This document shows positions 23,101 through 33,239 of a DNA stretch of 64,000 bases, one piece after another. The stretch is from contig JAMXDE010000005.1 in the NCBI GenBank assembly GCA_026770025.1, forward strand, positions 2,418,001 through 2,482,000. Direction: 5' to 3'. Within the stretch, counting starts at the first letter, position 1; each line of letters starts with the position of its first letter. The notes under the pieces were generated by a model. That model was not told the origin of the DNA, did not search any database, and saw only the letters and a list, made by a program, of their open reading frames with translations. The translations under genes were made by a program, and so were the position numbers. The stretch is from Craspedostauros australis. Taxonomy: Eukaryota; Bacillariophyta; Bacillariophyceae; Mastogloiales; Achnanthaceae.

Positions 23101-26100
23101 GATCCCTGATCTGCGACCATGGCTGATGGACAGGCTCCGAGCCGAAGACGCGAGCTCCGCCGAGCGCAGCGGAGCGGCGCAGGGACTCACCGAAACCCTC
23201 ATCGCATCTGGCAACACGGCTGTTGAAAGTGTGATGCTTGATGACATCCTGACATTGCGCAGCCATCCGCAGGCCAGCACGCGCGAGGGTGTTCTCTGGG
23301 TGCTCACCTTCATGCCACCGGCACTGGGACAAGGCTTCACTGTGCTACTGGATGACTCCCTCCCTGCCTTGATCGGTGGTCTTTCCGATGATAACGAGCA
23401 GGTCCGCGAGGTCGCCATGCGAGCTGGCCGCGTTCTGATCAAGAGCCATGGCAGAGTCCATGTCAACAAGATTCTCCCCATCCTGGAGAATGGCATGGGC
23501 GACGACGACTATCGCATCAGGCTATCGTCGTTGCTGTTGATTGGTGATTTGCTCAGTATGATCGGAGGCACGACTGTGATCACCTCGGATGGTGACACGC
23601 AGGACGATGCGAGAAGGGCCGAGAAGGCGCAGGCCCAGATTACGCTCAGCTTGGGCATTACGACCAGGAACAGAGTCCTCAGCAGACTGTACCTCGCAAG
23701 AAGTGACGCGATTTCGAGCGTCCGCCATTCTGCCATCCAGGTGTGGAAGACGATCGTCAGTGTCACGGCACGTATCCTTCGACAGATCCTGCCTCAGCTT
23801 GTGACCAGGGTCGTGACGGAACTCGCAAGCGGCCATCCGGAGAGAACCGAGATGGCAGGAAAATGCCTCGGTGACATCGTCAGCAAGCTCGGTGATTCCG
23901 TGCTGCCAGAGATCATCCCGGTGCTTCGCAATGCACTGTACGATGGCGATCATCACACGCGGTGCGGTGTTTGCGTCGGTCTGTCCGAGGTCCTCAAGTC
24001 CTCGACGAGAGATCAAATCCTGCGCTTCATCGACATCGTGGTCAAGGTCGTCCAAGATGCGCTGTGCGATGACGAGGAAAGTGTTCGTGACATGGCAGCC
24101 GCCAGCTTCCAAAGCCTCCACTCGTTGGTTGGCAGCCGTGCCATGGACGAGGTCGTGCCTGCCCTGATGGTGGCGCTGGAAAGCGAGAGGAGCGACGAAA
24201 AGCAGCGAGTTCGTGCCCTCAACGGTATCACTGGTATCCTCAGCATCCGCAGCCGCGAGCTGTTGCCATACATCATTCCAAAGCTCATCCAGGTCCCAGT
24301 GACCATCAATCATGCCAAGGCGTTGGGAGGCATCGCCGCTGTCACAGACGACTCGCTGTACTTTCACTTCAGCTCGATCATTCCCGCTATCATGAACGAT
24401 CTCTCCCACAGCGACGAAAAATCCGAACCAGAGCGCGTCGGTGCTCTGCGCGAATGCGTAGCCACTATCTTGGAGAGTACCGATGCGGCTGGTATTAACT
24501 GGTTGGTCGGCGACATCGCCAACAAGTGCTCAAGTGACAAGCCGGAGATGCGCACGGAGAGTTGCTGGATGTTCAAGGCATTGATCATTGCACGTAAGTC
24601 GAATTTCATGCTTGCTGCTGCTGTTGTTCTTGTTGCTATTCTTCGTTTGGCGTTTGGCTCTTTCCATACATTGCATTTTTGCACCATACATACACACATA
24701 CCGGTGGCAATTGCAGTCACCATCAACCATCATTTCTTCACAAGCCTTGGAATCATTGGATGATTATGACATATTCTGTTTTTTAATCCCTATTCGAAGC
24801 CGAGCTTCACATGAGGGCTGCTTTACACATGAGATTTCTGTATGACAATGATCACTGCGCAGGTTCTGTTGAAGAAATGATGGATGGATGTACGGATGGA
24901 TGGATGGATGCATAAATCATGGAATGAATGGATGCATGAATGAATGAGTTGATGATGCAATGTGTGAGTACAAGGACCGACAACTAACTGCTGCATTGCT
25001 CTCTCTGGCAACTTCCGAACTCTTTCCTTTGCTCCTTTGGCATTTACTTGCTCTCCTCATCCTATTCTCCTTTTTCCATGGAAATGTCTGCATTTGCACG
25101 AACGTGGATGTCCACGATTATTCAACAACGCAACATTGCGCAACACCACACAACACAACACAACACCACAGGCAAAGATAAGAAGGACTTCTACGATCAA
25201 ATCCCCATCATCATCCGCGAACTCGTGTACAGGTTCAACGACGAAGACACGGCTTCGCTCAAGTCGGCACATGGTGCTTTCGTCGCGCTGTCGAAGAACG
25301 TCGCTGCTGAAGAGTTGGTGAAGAACATCGAGTTCATGAGGAATCTGATCGCCAGCCTGGTCTCCGATGCTCGCCGACGCAAGGGTGGTGTCGGAGATGG
25401 CGAATTCCTGCTGCCTGGATTCAACATGCCAAAGGGTAAGTTTTGTTCATGGTGGCTTGCTGCTGTTGTACATGATGCTTTGCTATTCCTGTTTGCGATG
25501 CTGGCTGCCTACTCTGCTGAAACCAAATGGTGGCATCGTTTGGGCTTTACTGTCGCCCGTCATTGGCTTCTTTCATTCACACTTCGCATCCGCCTCGTCG
25601 TGTTTTCTTGCTTCCTTGCTTCCTTGCTTCCACTGCTGTGTTTCACTTGTCGGCATGTCTGTTCCTCCCAAATGCAAAACAATGCAGGTCTCGAGCCTCT
25701 GCTGCCCATCTACCAGCGCGGAATCTTGTACGGTTCGCCTGTCATCCGAGAGGCATCCGCATGCGGATTGGGAGAGGTCATTTCCTTGACGGCACCAAAG
25801 TTCTTGGCTGGACCGTTAATCATCAAGATGACGGGTCCCTTGCTGCGTATTGTCGGTGACAGAAACCCCGCAAAGGTCAAGGTTGCTATCCTGCAGACGC
25901 TTGGGCTGATCCTCGTCAAGGGTGGTCCAGCGCTGCGTGCCTTCGTGCCTCAGTTCCAGACCACGTTCGTCAAGGCACTGTCCGATCCGTCGCGCCAAGT
26001 CCGTACAGAGGCCATCTCTGCCCTTGGTTTGTTGATGCCGCTGGCCGCTCGCGTGGATCCGCTGATCAAGGAGCTGATCGGAGGCGCGTTGGGCAAGACG

Positions 26101-26937
26101 AATGCCACCACGGAAACGGCAGGCATCATTGCGGTCCAAACCGCCACGTCCGAGGCGCTGTCCATCGTGCTCACGAAGGGCGGCAAGAAGGTGAAGCTGA
26201 AGGACAGCGTCCCGTCCGCCTTGAGCGTCGGATGCGAGCTCATCGATCACAGCGACGAGGGTTTGCGCGAGAGCGGAGCCAAGGTGGTGGGCGCTGCGTG
26301 CGGTCTTCTCGATGCAGAGAACGCGGCCGTCACGATTCGCGACACGCTGCTCGAGTCGTCGAATGATTCCAGCGACAGCCGGCATGGCAAGGCCTGCGCT
26401 ACACGAAGGGTTCTGTCTTCTCCGGTTGGCAGCACCCTGGACCAATCCTTGCTCGACGAGATGCTGGACTTTGCGCTGTCCTGCATGAAGGACGACAAGC
26501 GATCCGTGAAGGAGGCAGGGTGCGTTGCGTTCGGTGCTGCCATCGGGCAATGCAAGGACCCTGCGGGAGCGTTGAAGCAGAACGAGTCCAGCTTCATGTC
26601 CGTGATGGAGAATTCGCAGGAGCCGATGGAGGTCCACCAGGCCATCGCCAAGGGCCTCGCCCTGTGCCTGACGCTCTCAATGGACACGGTCCAGGACAGA
26701 ATCTCCTTCTTCGGCCTCAAGCTGATCAACGCCTGCTTGAAGCTCGCGCTGCACACATCGCAGCGCGTGCAGTTCGCATTCAACGACGTTCTGTACTTGT
26801 TGCTGGACGTGGAGAATGGCCAAGCCGGGCTCGATGCGTACTGCTCAAAGGCCATGTTCGACACGACGAAGCAGATGAAGAGCTTGTACACGAAGGTGCT
26901 GCTCAAGATCAAGGAAGTCACCATCCTCGACGACTAG
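17193..26937 (+). CDS. GCN1: translational activator GCN1 (HEAT-repeat giant), 4 exons
   Basis: I model join(17193..17373,17778..24593,25172..25435,25688..26937), giving 2836 aa, close to the ~2670 aa of yeast and human GCN1. All three donors are GTAAG and all phases agree. An alternative first acceptor at 17762 would add 5 residues in frame. The protein is almost entirely HEAT repeats. The region from about 21650 to 24593 carries the most conserved eEF3-like and GCN2-binding part (RRGAAYGLAAAVQGSG, RSGAAQGLTE, DPIPDVRSISAKALGSLIRG, HHTRCGVCVGLSEVLKS). A charged disordered stretch (19.8-20.2 kb) and a Lys-rich linker (21.4-21.6 kb) interrupt the N-terminal half. GCN1 sits on colliding ribosomes and passes the uncharged-tRNA signal to GCN2 kinase, with GCN20. 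Intron 25436-25687 is stop-free and 252 bp (see findings). Confidence 0.95.
17727..17754 (+). repeat. (TTCA)7 microsatellite in GCN1 intron 1
   Basis: Seven perfect TTCA units ending only 8-23 bp before the candidate 3' splice sites (AG at 17761-17762 or 17776-17777). A similar tract sits before the acceptor of the isochorismatase-like gene. Confidence 0.95.
24879..24950 (+). repeat. GATG/GAAT tetranucleotide tract in GCN1 intron 2
   Basis: Imperfect run of TGGA/TGAA units inside the 578-bp second intron. A purine-rich counterpart of the TTCA tract of intron 1. Confidence 0.85.
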
Positions 26938-27160
26938 AGAGCGAGAGGTTGCAGTAGCCATCATTTCACTCGCACATGTGTTGAAGTGTTCAAGCTAATA
27001 CCATAACAGCAAGTACGAGAACATAGAAGTGTGTACCTGAACATAGTAGTGACGAAGGCAGAGCTATTTGTACTACTCGTATTTGTGCAACACAAAGATG
27101 ATAGTTGTTGCGGACGACTTGATTGAAAGCTGCTGCTGCTGTTGTCGTCGTCGTTCCAGA

Positions 27161-27191
<31 letters not shown>

Positions 27192-27255
27192 TCTACAGAG
27201 AGGTAGGCTCGAAGTGCAAGCACCAAGTGGAATCTGAGATGAACTGAGTGTGCGT
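26938..27255. other. convergent intergenic region GCN1/eIF3g with (CT)n tract
   Basis: 318 bp between two stop codons. It contains ACTACTCGTAT near 27072 and a CT dinucleotide run at about 27161-27195. Confidence 0.7.
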
Positions 27256-28242
27256 TTACTTGGTGAGGTTGGATGCGTAGGACACCTTCTCCTTCGTATC
27301 TTGTGCCAGGGCCTTTCCGTATCCGCTTCTGAACTCGTTGCCGCTGGTTGCCGGATCCTTGGGTGCGTTGGGTCTGGCCCATTCAAGCTTGAGGATCAAG
27401 TGATCGTAACCGTAACCCTGCAGCCGCTCCATGGCCTTGGCGGCATCGTCCTTGTTGACGAAGGAGACGAAGGCAAAGCCTCTGGAGACGAAGGTCTCCT
27501 TGTCCTTGGCAAGGTACACGCGGGAAATTCGTCCGAAGGGTTTGAAGAGCTCCTGCAGATCAGCCTCCGTGGCGCTCTCTGAGATGTTGGTGACGCGGAT
27601 GGTGTTGAGGTCGTCCGTGCGGCGCTCCGGCTTGAAGCTGCTGCCCGTGATGCCAGCGCGCGCACTGGGCGGCACGTACTTGCCACCGGCGGCACCGCCT
27701 GCGCCTGCGGTTCCACCTCCCGCTCCGACCTGCGTCCATCCGCCGCCACCGGCTGCTTCGTCTCCTTCTCCGCCCGTGACGTCGTACTTGCGCTCGAGCT
27801 GACGCCGCTGCTGCTTGGCCCAGAATTCGTTGAGGTTGCCGGCGATGGCCTTCGTGGGATCCTCGTCCTGCAGATCGGTGTCCGCGTTGGGGTCCTCCAG
27901 GAAGATGTCGTCCTTGGACTGGATTGTGGAGGCCTGCGCATTCTCGGTCCGCTCATCGATGAGGGCCTGGCCGAACTTCTTCCACTTGCGGCGCACGTCC
28001 ACGCCCTTGGCCTCCCTCACCTTCGTGACGTGGACCTTGACCTTGGTGACGGTCTTGATGAGCTGCGAGGAGTTGGCGGGGTTCTGGCGGTAGCTCGTGA
28101 CGATCTGGATGCCCTTGCTGTCGACTCGGGACTTGTGGGTTGGTGGGATCACGAGGCCGGACTTCGACAGCGAGCTTGGCTTGGCCTGGATCTCTGGCTC
28201 CTCGTCGGAGTCATCGAATTCGTCTCCCCAGCGTTGCGCCAT
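27256..28242 (-). CDS. EIF3G: translation initiation factor eIF3 subunit g
   Basis: A 328-aa protein (human 320 aa). The N-terminal eIF3g domain is clear: MAQRWGDEFDDSDEE, then GLVIPPTHKSRVDSKGIQIVTSYR and KVKVHVTKVREAKGVDVRRKWKKFGQA. A Gly/Ala-rich linker follows. The C-terminal RRM (from about residue 212) has RNP2 IRVTNI and RNP1 SRGFAFVSF. eIF3g binds eIF3b/i and helps scanning and reinitiation. The CCHC-type zinc knuckle that normally lies between the two regions is not visible; that segment has no Cys. The start is the ATG at 28242; the open frame upstream lacks the conserved lead-in. Intronless. Confidence 0.93.
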   Translation of the reverse strand: MAQRWGDEFDDSDEEPEIQAKPSSLSKSGLVIPPTHKSRVDSKGIQIVTSYRQNPANSSQLIKTVTKVKVHVTKVREAKGVDVRRKWKKFGQALIDERTENAQASTIQSKDDIFLEDPNADTDLQDEDPTKAIAGNLNEFWAKQQRRQLERKYDVTGGEGDEAAGGGGWTQVGAGGGTAGAGGAAGGKYVPPSARAGITGSSFKPERRTDDLNTIRVTNISESATEADLQELFKPFGRISRVYLAKDKETFVSRGFAFVSFVNKDDAAKAMERLQGYGYDHLILKLEWARPNAPKDPATSGNEFRSGYGKALAQDTKEKVSYASNLTK

Positions 28243-29987
28243 GGTTGATCTTCTTTCTTTGCTGTGCGGTGGTTGCTTGGTTGCTTGGTTGCTTGGCTGT
28301 TTGGTTTGGGTGTGGGTGTCGCTGTGGGTGTAGGTGTCGTGAAGTCTCAGCAACAGGTTCAAGGATGTTGCGGATACAGTTGTTGCCAACACCCATGGTT
28401 GTTGTTCTCGTCGTTGTTGTTGTTGGTGTTGTGGTTGTCCCGTTCCAAACACAACTTCGTTTTGCGGTTGACGCTGACGTGATTCGTTCGTGAGTAAGAC
28501 TGTTCTCATAACCCATTGAAGAAGAAGAAGATGATGATTGGCTGATGTAGCATGCTTAGTGTAGACTTGTTTCGCCGATCCAAAATGGACGTGAACCGTT
28601 CGTGACGATGCACTTGAAAAATTGTGCTGTCACAGTATTCCAGATGCACGTATCTATTCTACTCTATGAATTAATGAATAAAGGAGGTAGAGAAGGTAGG
28701 AGAGGCAGATAGTCCCGTGGTAATACGACTATCATTGTATCACCCTGTGCGCACACGAGCAACGCATTTGAAAAGTGTGGAAGAGGCCAACACGGTAAGA
28801 TCTCGGTTTTCTGCCAAATAATGTATCATACGGAAGAATAATACCTTTCGTGGCATACTTGACACATCAAACTCTTCTTCATTCCTCAGGATTTCCAGCC
28901 TGGCATCAGTGCTTGTGGCCGTTGAGTGATGTTGTGCGACGGTTTCGTTGGTGCCGGCTGAGTTCGCACCAGACCTGTCGTTTCGATTGGTCGATGCAAT
29001 TGATACTGTGAAACGCGGCGTCGTGTGTCGTCGCCAGCACTTGTTTCAGCACGGCGCCTCCTTCGTGTCCACGTTAATGATGTTGTTGTGATCCTCAAAG
29101 TCTGTCGCTGCAGTGCGCGATGCGTGTGCATGCGTGCCTTCCCACGGCAGTGCATGGACCCTGCAGTTCGACACTGTACTCTTCCAGCAACTTCAGTCGT
29201 CGCGACTCCACGGAATTTCGATCAGAGTACCAGCCTGGAGGCTTTGCAGCAGCAACTACTCATGGACAGTTCCATGGTCGTCGAGTTGTTGCAGACCAAC
29301 CGGCGGGGCCTTCCCACACAATGCCTCTTGGAAGTTGATGCCTCATCATCTTGTCCCACTGTTTGTGTTCATGATGTGAAACGATGCGGCGAGACCACGA
29401 GTAATTTGAAGAAGAGGTGTGGGTTGTTCCTCGAATTTTCCATTGTGGAGCTTCACTTCCTCATGTTGTCTCCTGCTCCGCTCTGTGATCCCAGCGTTGG
29501 GTCTCATTTCCGGCCTTTGGGAGGGTCATCATCACCATCGTCTAACGGAGCTGCGTGACAACAAAAATGAGCGTTCCAGCTTGAGTGCGTGTTTGCGTCC
29601 TCGTTGTTGTTCACTGCCCAGTTGGAACAATCGCGACAAACTGAGAGCCGCTATTTGAGGGCATTTCTCCCGCGTTGTTGTTGTTGGTGGCGGGAGAGGA
29701 CAGATACATGATGTGATGCGATGTGATGTGACGGATGGATGGATGGAGGAAGAGCAGAGAGGAAGAGATGGTGGCCATGACGACGATACGAGCGAAGAGC
29801 AAGGTTGGAAGACACCAGAGACAGAGATGTAGAGCAGTGTACATCGCCATGCTTACACCATGTCGATCAGGTGATGCGTTGTGCTCCTGCCCTCTCTCTG
29901 GAGATGCACTCCAACACCAACACCAGCTCCATTGGCATCTTCGCCTTCATCATCGGAGGTCATTGTCCATGAGCAGACACAACATCC
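28243..29987. other. intergenic region upstream of eIF3g
   Basis: 1.7 kb with only weak, domainless open frames (for example 29025-29558 on +, without a convincing start). GGTTGCTT and TTGTTG tracts lie immediately upstream of the eIF3g start, and GATGTGATG repeats at 29708-29730. I see no supported gene. Confidence 0.45.
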
Positions 29988-30470
29988 TTGCATCATCTGC
30001 TGTATGACTTCGATGCACAGCCTAGTATCATTGATGGTGAAGTGGTGGATCCGAAGCTCAGCTTTCCCTTCATGTCAAGCCTATCTGATGGCATGAAGCA
30101 TGTGTGCAGAGGCTCGCTGATCGCACCGGATATCGTTCTAACTCTATCTCATTGCGCGCAATCCTTCGGCGCTGTTCAGATGAATCGCCACAACATCTAC
30201 GAGACCTTCGTAAATCATCCAGAGCGTTACTCCAACTTTCATGCCGATTCAGATCCGCATGATGTGGCTGTGGTGAAGCTTTTCGGAAGCTTTCAAGTTG
30301 TTTCCTCTCATGAAGAAGGAGGAACAAAGGCGGTGTGCTGATGGCCCTGGGATGGACCATAACTACATGAGCGATCCAACCACAAGCACAACAGAGCTAC
30401 GATAGGCAGCAGTCTGCTCTGTTGCGCACCCAATTGACAAGTGCCAGGATGCCGCTAGCGTGATTTGGAA
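29988..30470 (+). pseudogene. trypsin-like serine protease relic
   Basis: The frame from 29988 reads a recognisable chymotrypsin-fold N-terminal half. SIIDGEVVDPKLSFPFMSSL corresponds to the activated N-terminus, CRGSLIAPDIVLTLSHC holds the catalytic-His motif (usually TAAHC), and DPHDVAVVKLFGS holds the catalytic Asp. The frame stops at 30341. Just downstream another frame reads VLMALGWTITT, matching the ALGWG strand that follows in trypsins, then stops again. A further piece with DSGGQPIV lies near 30772-30795, resembling the Ser motif GDSGGP, but that match could be chance. There is no in-frame ATG at the start. Best read as a decayed copy. An undetected exon structure is the alternative. 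Confidence 0.5.
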
Positions 30471-30683
30471 CATCAACACTCATCGGATCCATAAATCAAG
30501 GAAATCGTCTGCTTTGGCATCGGCAACTTCTCTCCTGCTTCGTCATCTTTGTCGGCTGCATCGGTAGCCATGTGGTAGCTGGCGTGCGCCTTGCGCGATA
30601 TCATCGACAGGTTGTTACAGCAACAACAAGGTACAGTAGCAGTTCATCCCGCTCTGTCAAGTTGTAGTGGAGTACTACAATCG

Positions 30684-31061
30684 ATGCATGAAGTCCGCAG
30701 AGTCCGCATCCCTTTCTCACACAACTCTCTCCACATCATGGAAAACCGTATGATCGGCGATGACGACGATGACAGCGGTGGCCAGCCCATCGTCTTTGTC
30801 CCACACTGGCCGATGATACCGCACATGAACGTGCTGGACACCAACCGGTATCACATACAACACAGCGTCATGGTCATCAGCAATGCAACGGCGGACTACG
30901 CGAACCTGCTGCTGGCGGAAGATCACGCCTTGCGGTCCAGCCAGGCTGTGCTGCACACGATGCGATCGTGCATAGAACAACACATCACAGACATGCCAGG
31001 CGCAACATTGCATGCATCATTGATTGCCTCCTTACACAATGGATACTACTCTGACCACTAA
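30684..31061 (+). CDS. hypothetical ORF, 125 aa, possibly tail of the protease relic
   Basis: Open from an ATG at 30684. It includes RMIGDDDDDSGGQPIVFVPHWP, which might be a distorted protease active-site segment, then an Ala/His/Leu-rich helical stretch without known domain. It lies in the same frame number as the protease N-terminal half. Low support as an independent gene. Confidence 0.25.
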   Translation: MHEVRRVRIPFSHNSLHIMENRMIGDDDDDSGGQPIVFVPHWPMIPHMNVLDTNRYHIQHSVMVISNATADYANLLLAEDHALRSSQAVLHTMRSCIEQHITDMPGATLHASLIASLHNGYYSDH

Positions 31062-31092
31062 TTGTACACATCAACTCTACTCCATCATTCGG

Positions 31093-31842
31093 TCACTTCT
31101 CAGTCTGCTGTTGTTGTGATTCGCTCCTCTCCTCAGCAGGGCTGTCCGTCTCAATCACTTTGGATGATTTGGTACTCACGGAGCCGACGAAGTCCACCAA
31201 TGGCGCCCAATCCATGTATGAATCCACTTGTGCTGTACCCTTGTCCTCATCTATGACCTTGTGCAGCTCCATCATGGACATACGACTGTACTCATCATCA
31301 ATACCATCACTCTTGGCTCTCCCACTGCAAAACATCTGGATCTCCGTCATCAGTTGGGGTTGTAGAATCAGTTTGCTTAAATCTAGATGAGTGAACATAT
31401 CTTTCTTGTTTTCAGCTGCCATTCTCATCGCTGCATCCTTCAACACCACGCAGTTGTGTTGATCGGCAAACATCAACGCGTCTATCATGGTACCCTTGGT
31501 GAGATATTTGCAGGCAAACTCCACTTCAAGAACAAGCTTGAGTCGCCAGAAGCCGAATTCATTGGCCACAAGGATCAGCTGTTGCAGATCGTCCTGTCCA
31601 TTGAGGGTGAGAGTTGGCTGGTTTGTGTCATCAGCATTGGTGTTGTCGTCATGAGTGTTGTTGTTGAAGGATATCTCGCCTGTGTAGATGTATTGGAGGA
31701 CGTATCTGACATGTTTTGGTTGAAGGTTGGGAAGAGGGATGGTTGTTTGGATGGGGGGCGCGCCGTCTTCGGTGCCATCATTCGTGTGCTGATGTTGGAT
31801 TCCAGAGCTGATCAGTGTCTCCATGGATGGGATGGAGATCAT
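31093..31842 (-). CDS. BTB/POZ-domain protein lacking the N-terminal part of the domain
   Basis: A 249-aa frame. LPNLQPKHVRYVLQYIYTGEISF is the BTB helix-strand that ends in YIYTG. It is followed after an Asn/Asp/Thr insert by LILVANEFGFWRLKLVLEVEFACKYLTKGTMIDALMFADQHNCVVLKDAAMRMAAEN, a typical BTB/BACK transition. BTB proteins dimerise and often serve as cullin-3 adaptors. The first strand-helix unit of the fold (the usual DVxFxV...aHkxvL) is not encoded in this frame. ANAEVLMISIPSMETL just upstream (after a possible AG acceptor near 31852) could be its remnant. An ankyrin frame lies 104 bp upstream on the same strand, so the two may be halves of one ankyrin-BTB gene, intact or broken. Confidence 0.65.
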   Translation of the reverse strand: MISIPSMETLISSGIQHQHTNDGTEDGAPPIQTTIPLPNLQPKHVRYVLQYIYTGEISFNNNTHDDNTNADDTNQPTLTLNGQDDLQQLILVANEFGFWRLKLVLEVEFACKYLTKGTMIDALMFADQHNCVVLKDAAMRMAAENKKDMFTHLDLSKLILQPQLMTEIQMFCSGRAKSDGIDDEYSRMSMMELHKVIDEDKGTAQVDSYMDWAPLVDFVGSVSTKSSKVIETDSPAEERSESQQQQTEK

Positions 31843-31946
31843 GAGGACTTCTGCATTTGCCTTGATTGGTTGTTGTTAGTTGCCCTGTCCACACAAGAAG
31901 ACGGTGTCTGTCCTGTTCCCAGTTTAGAAGGATATGGCCGATCTTC

Positions 31947-32615
31947 TCAAATGTTGATGTTGGTCCTCTTGTTGCTGCTGTGTTTGTGTTCATTCTCTTG
32001 CCTCTTGCGCTTCAACTGCTGTCTCGACTGTTCTTGTGGTTGTTCATTTGCTTGTTCGTTTTGTTGTAAGTGTTGCTGCAGTTGTTGCAGTTGTGGGTGA
32101 GCTGAAGGCGAAAGTCCTCTAATGAGGGACTCGATACACTCCAGCTTGCCGATGTAGCATGCCCAATGAAGGGGAGTGTGACCATTGTTGTTTTGGCAGT
32201 TGGCATCGGCCCCACATGATTTGATAAGGTACTCGATACACTCCAGCTGGCCTTTGTAGCATGCGCAATGAAGGGGAGTCCAACCATAGTTGTTTTGGCA
32301 GTTGATGTTCGCTCCACCTGATTCGATGAGGTACTCCACGCACTCCAGGTGGCCATCAATGCATGCCCAATGAAGGGGAGTCTGACCATGGTTGTCTTCG
32401 CAGTTGATGTTCGCTCCACATGATTCGATGAGGTACTTGGCACACTCCAGCTGGCCATTGTGGCATGCCACATGAAGGGGAGTGAAACCAATCCCGTCTG
32501 TAACCTTGTTGACATCAACTCGTTTCTTCTTCTTCTGCTTCTTCCATTTCGTCAGCACCAACAAGTCACCTTCTTTGGCAGCATCAAGGAGTTGTTCGTT
32601 TGTAACATTCGGCAT
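31947..32615 (-). CDS. ankyrin-repeat protein
   Basis: A 222-aa protein starting MPNVTNEQLLDAAKEGDL, an ankyrin cap helix. Four ankyrin repeats follow of the form G-x-TPLHxACxxGxLECxxYLIES-GAxINC; the conserved TPLH and GADANC/GANINC turns are clear. The tail is Gln/Glu/Lys-rich (QQLQQHLQQNEQANEQPQEQ) and may be nuclear (KRKRQENEHK). Ankyrin repeats are protein-binding scaffolds with no fixed partner. The repeats are unusually alike, suggesting recent internal duplication. It may continue into the BTB frame downstream, but I found no convincing donor. Confidence 0.75.
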   Translation of the reverse strand: MPNVTNEQLLDAAKEGDLLVLTKWKKQKKKKRVDVNKVTDGIGFTPLHVACHNGQLECAKYLIESCGANINCEDNHGQTPLHWACIDGHLECVEYLIESGGANINCQNNYGWTPLHCACYKGQLECIEYLIKSCGADANCQNNNGHTPLHWACYIGKLECIESLIRGLSPSAHPQLQQLQQHLQQNEQANEQPQEQSRQQLKRKRQENEHKHSSNKRTNINI

Positions 32616-33239
32616 TTTGAGAGGATGGTCGATGGTTGCTGGACGATTGACGTTGAACGTTGAACGATTGGCGTTGGATTGACTGTCGAGGAAGTGTGCT
32701 GTTCGAGCTACCCAGGGGGGGGGGGGGGAGAACGGAAAATTGAGGGTTATCCGAAGTATGGAAACTTCACTAAATTTGCGTAAACCAAACAAAGTTTGCC
32801 AAAGTCATCCGTCAATATGCCTTGTTTTGGACATTTAGCTTATTCTACACCCAAAGTATAACAATGTACACAGTAGACGACACAGTGGGAAGCTACAAGG
32901 GATGCCAAAATGTCGTTGTCGCACAGAATATGCCTCTTCTTGTTTCAGACTTTTGAAGAAAACACAGGATTTTCGATTTGTTCTGAATTGATTGCTAAAG
33001 TTGGTAGTGCGCCACAAACTCGCACATTGTTCGGTATTATTCCTATTAATTTCCACAGTGCCCATGCAACTGTGCCAGGCTGGGGTCCTCTCTGTCTTCC
33101 ACATGGTGTTTTCGTGGCATCGCCCTTTCCTTCCTGAGGTGTATGAGATGCTGTCTGCTTGTTGTGCTTTCCTCACCTCCTGCGATTGGGGTGCCACTAC
33201 TGCTGCTTCCGTTTTCGTGTTCACCTGATGATTCGGCTT
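32616..33239. other. intergenic region
   Basis: Contains the G14 run and otherwise no supported gene. It lies between the ankyrin gene start and the stop of the Pro/Ala-rich gene, both on the minus strand. Confidence 0.5.
32715..32728. repeat. G14 homopolymer
   Basis: A run of 14 G on the + strand about 100 bp upstream of the ankyrin start codon (C14 on the gene's strand). Prone to slippage and G-quadruplex formation. Confidence 0.95.

Noticed and set aside
18098-24409. Long minus-strand frames inside GCN1 (for example 22597-23496 and 23522-24409)
   Set aside because: They mirror a GC-rich coding strand, have no domain, and GCN1 explains the sequence.
29025-29558. 177-aa + strand ORF upstream of the protease relic
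   Set aside because: No convincing start, Cys-rich low-information sequence, no domain.
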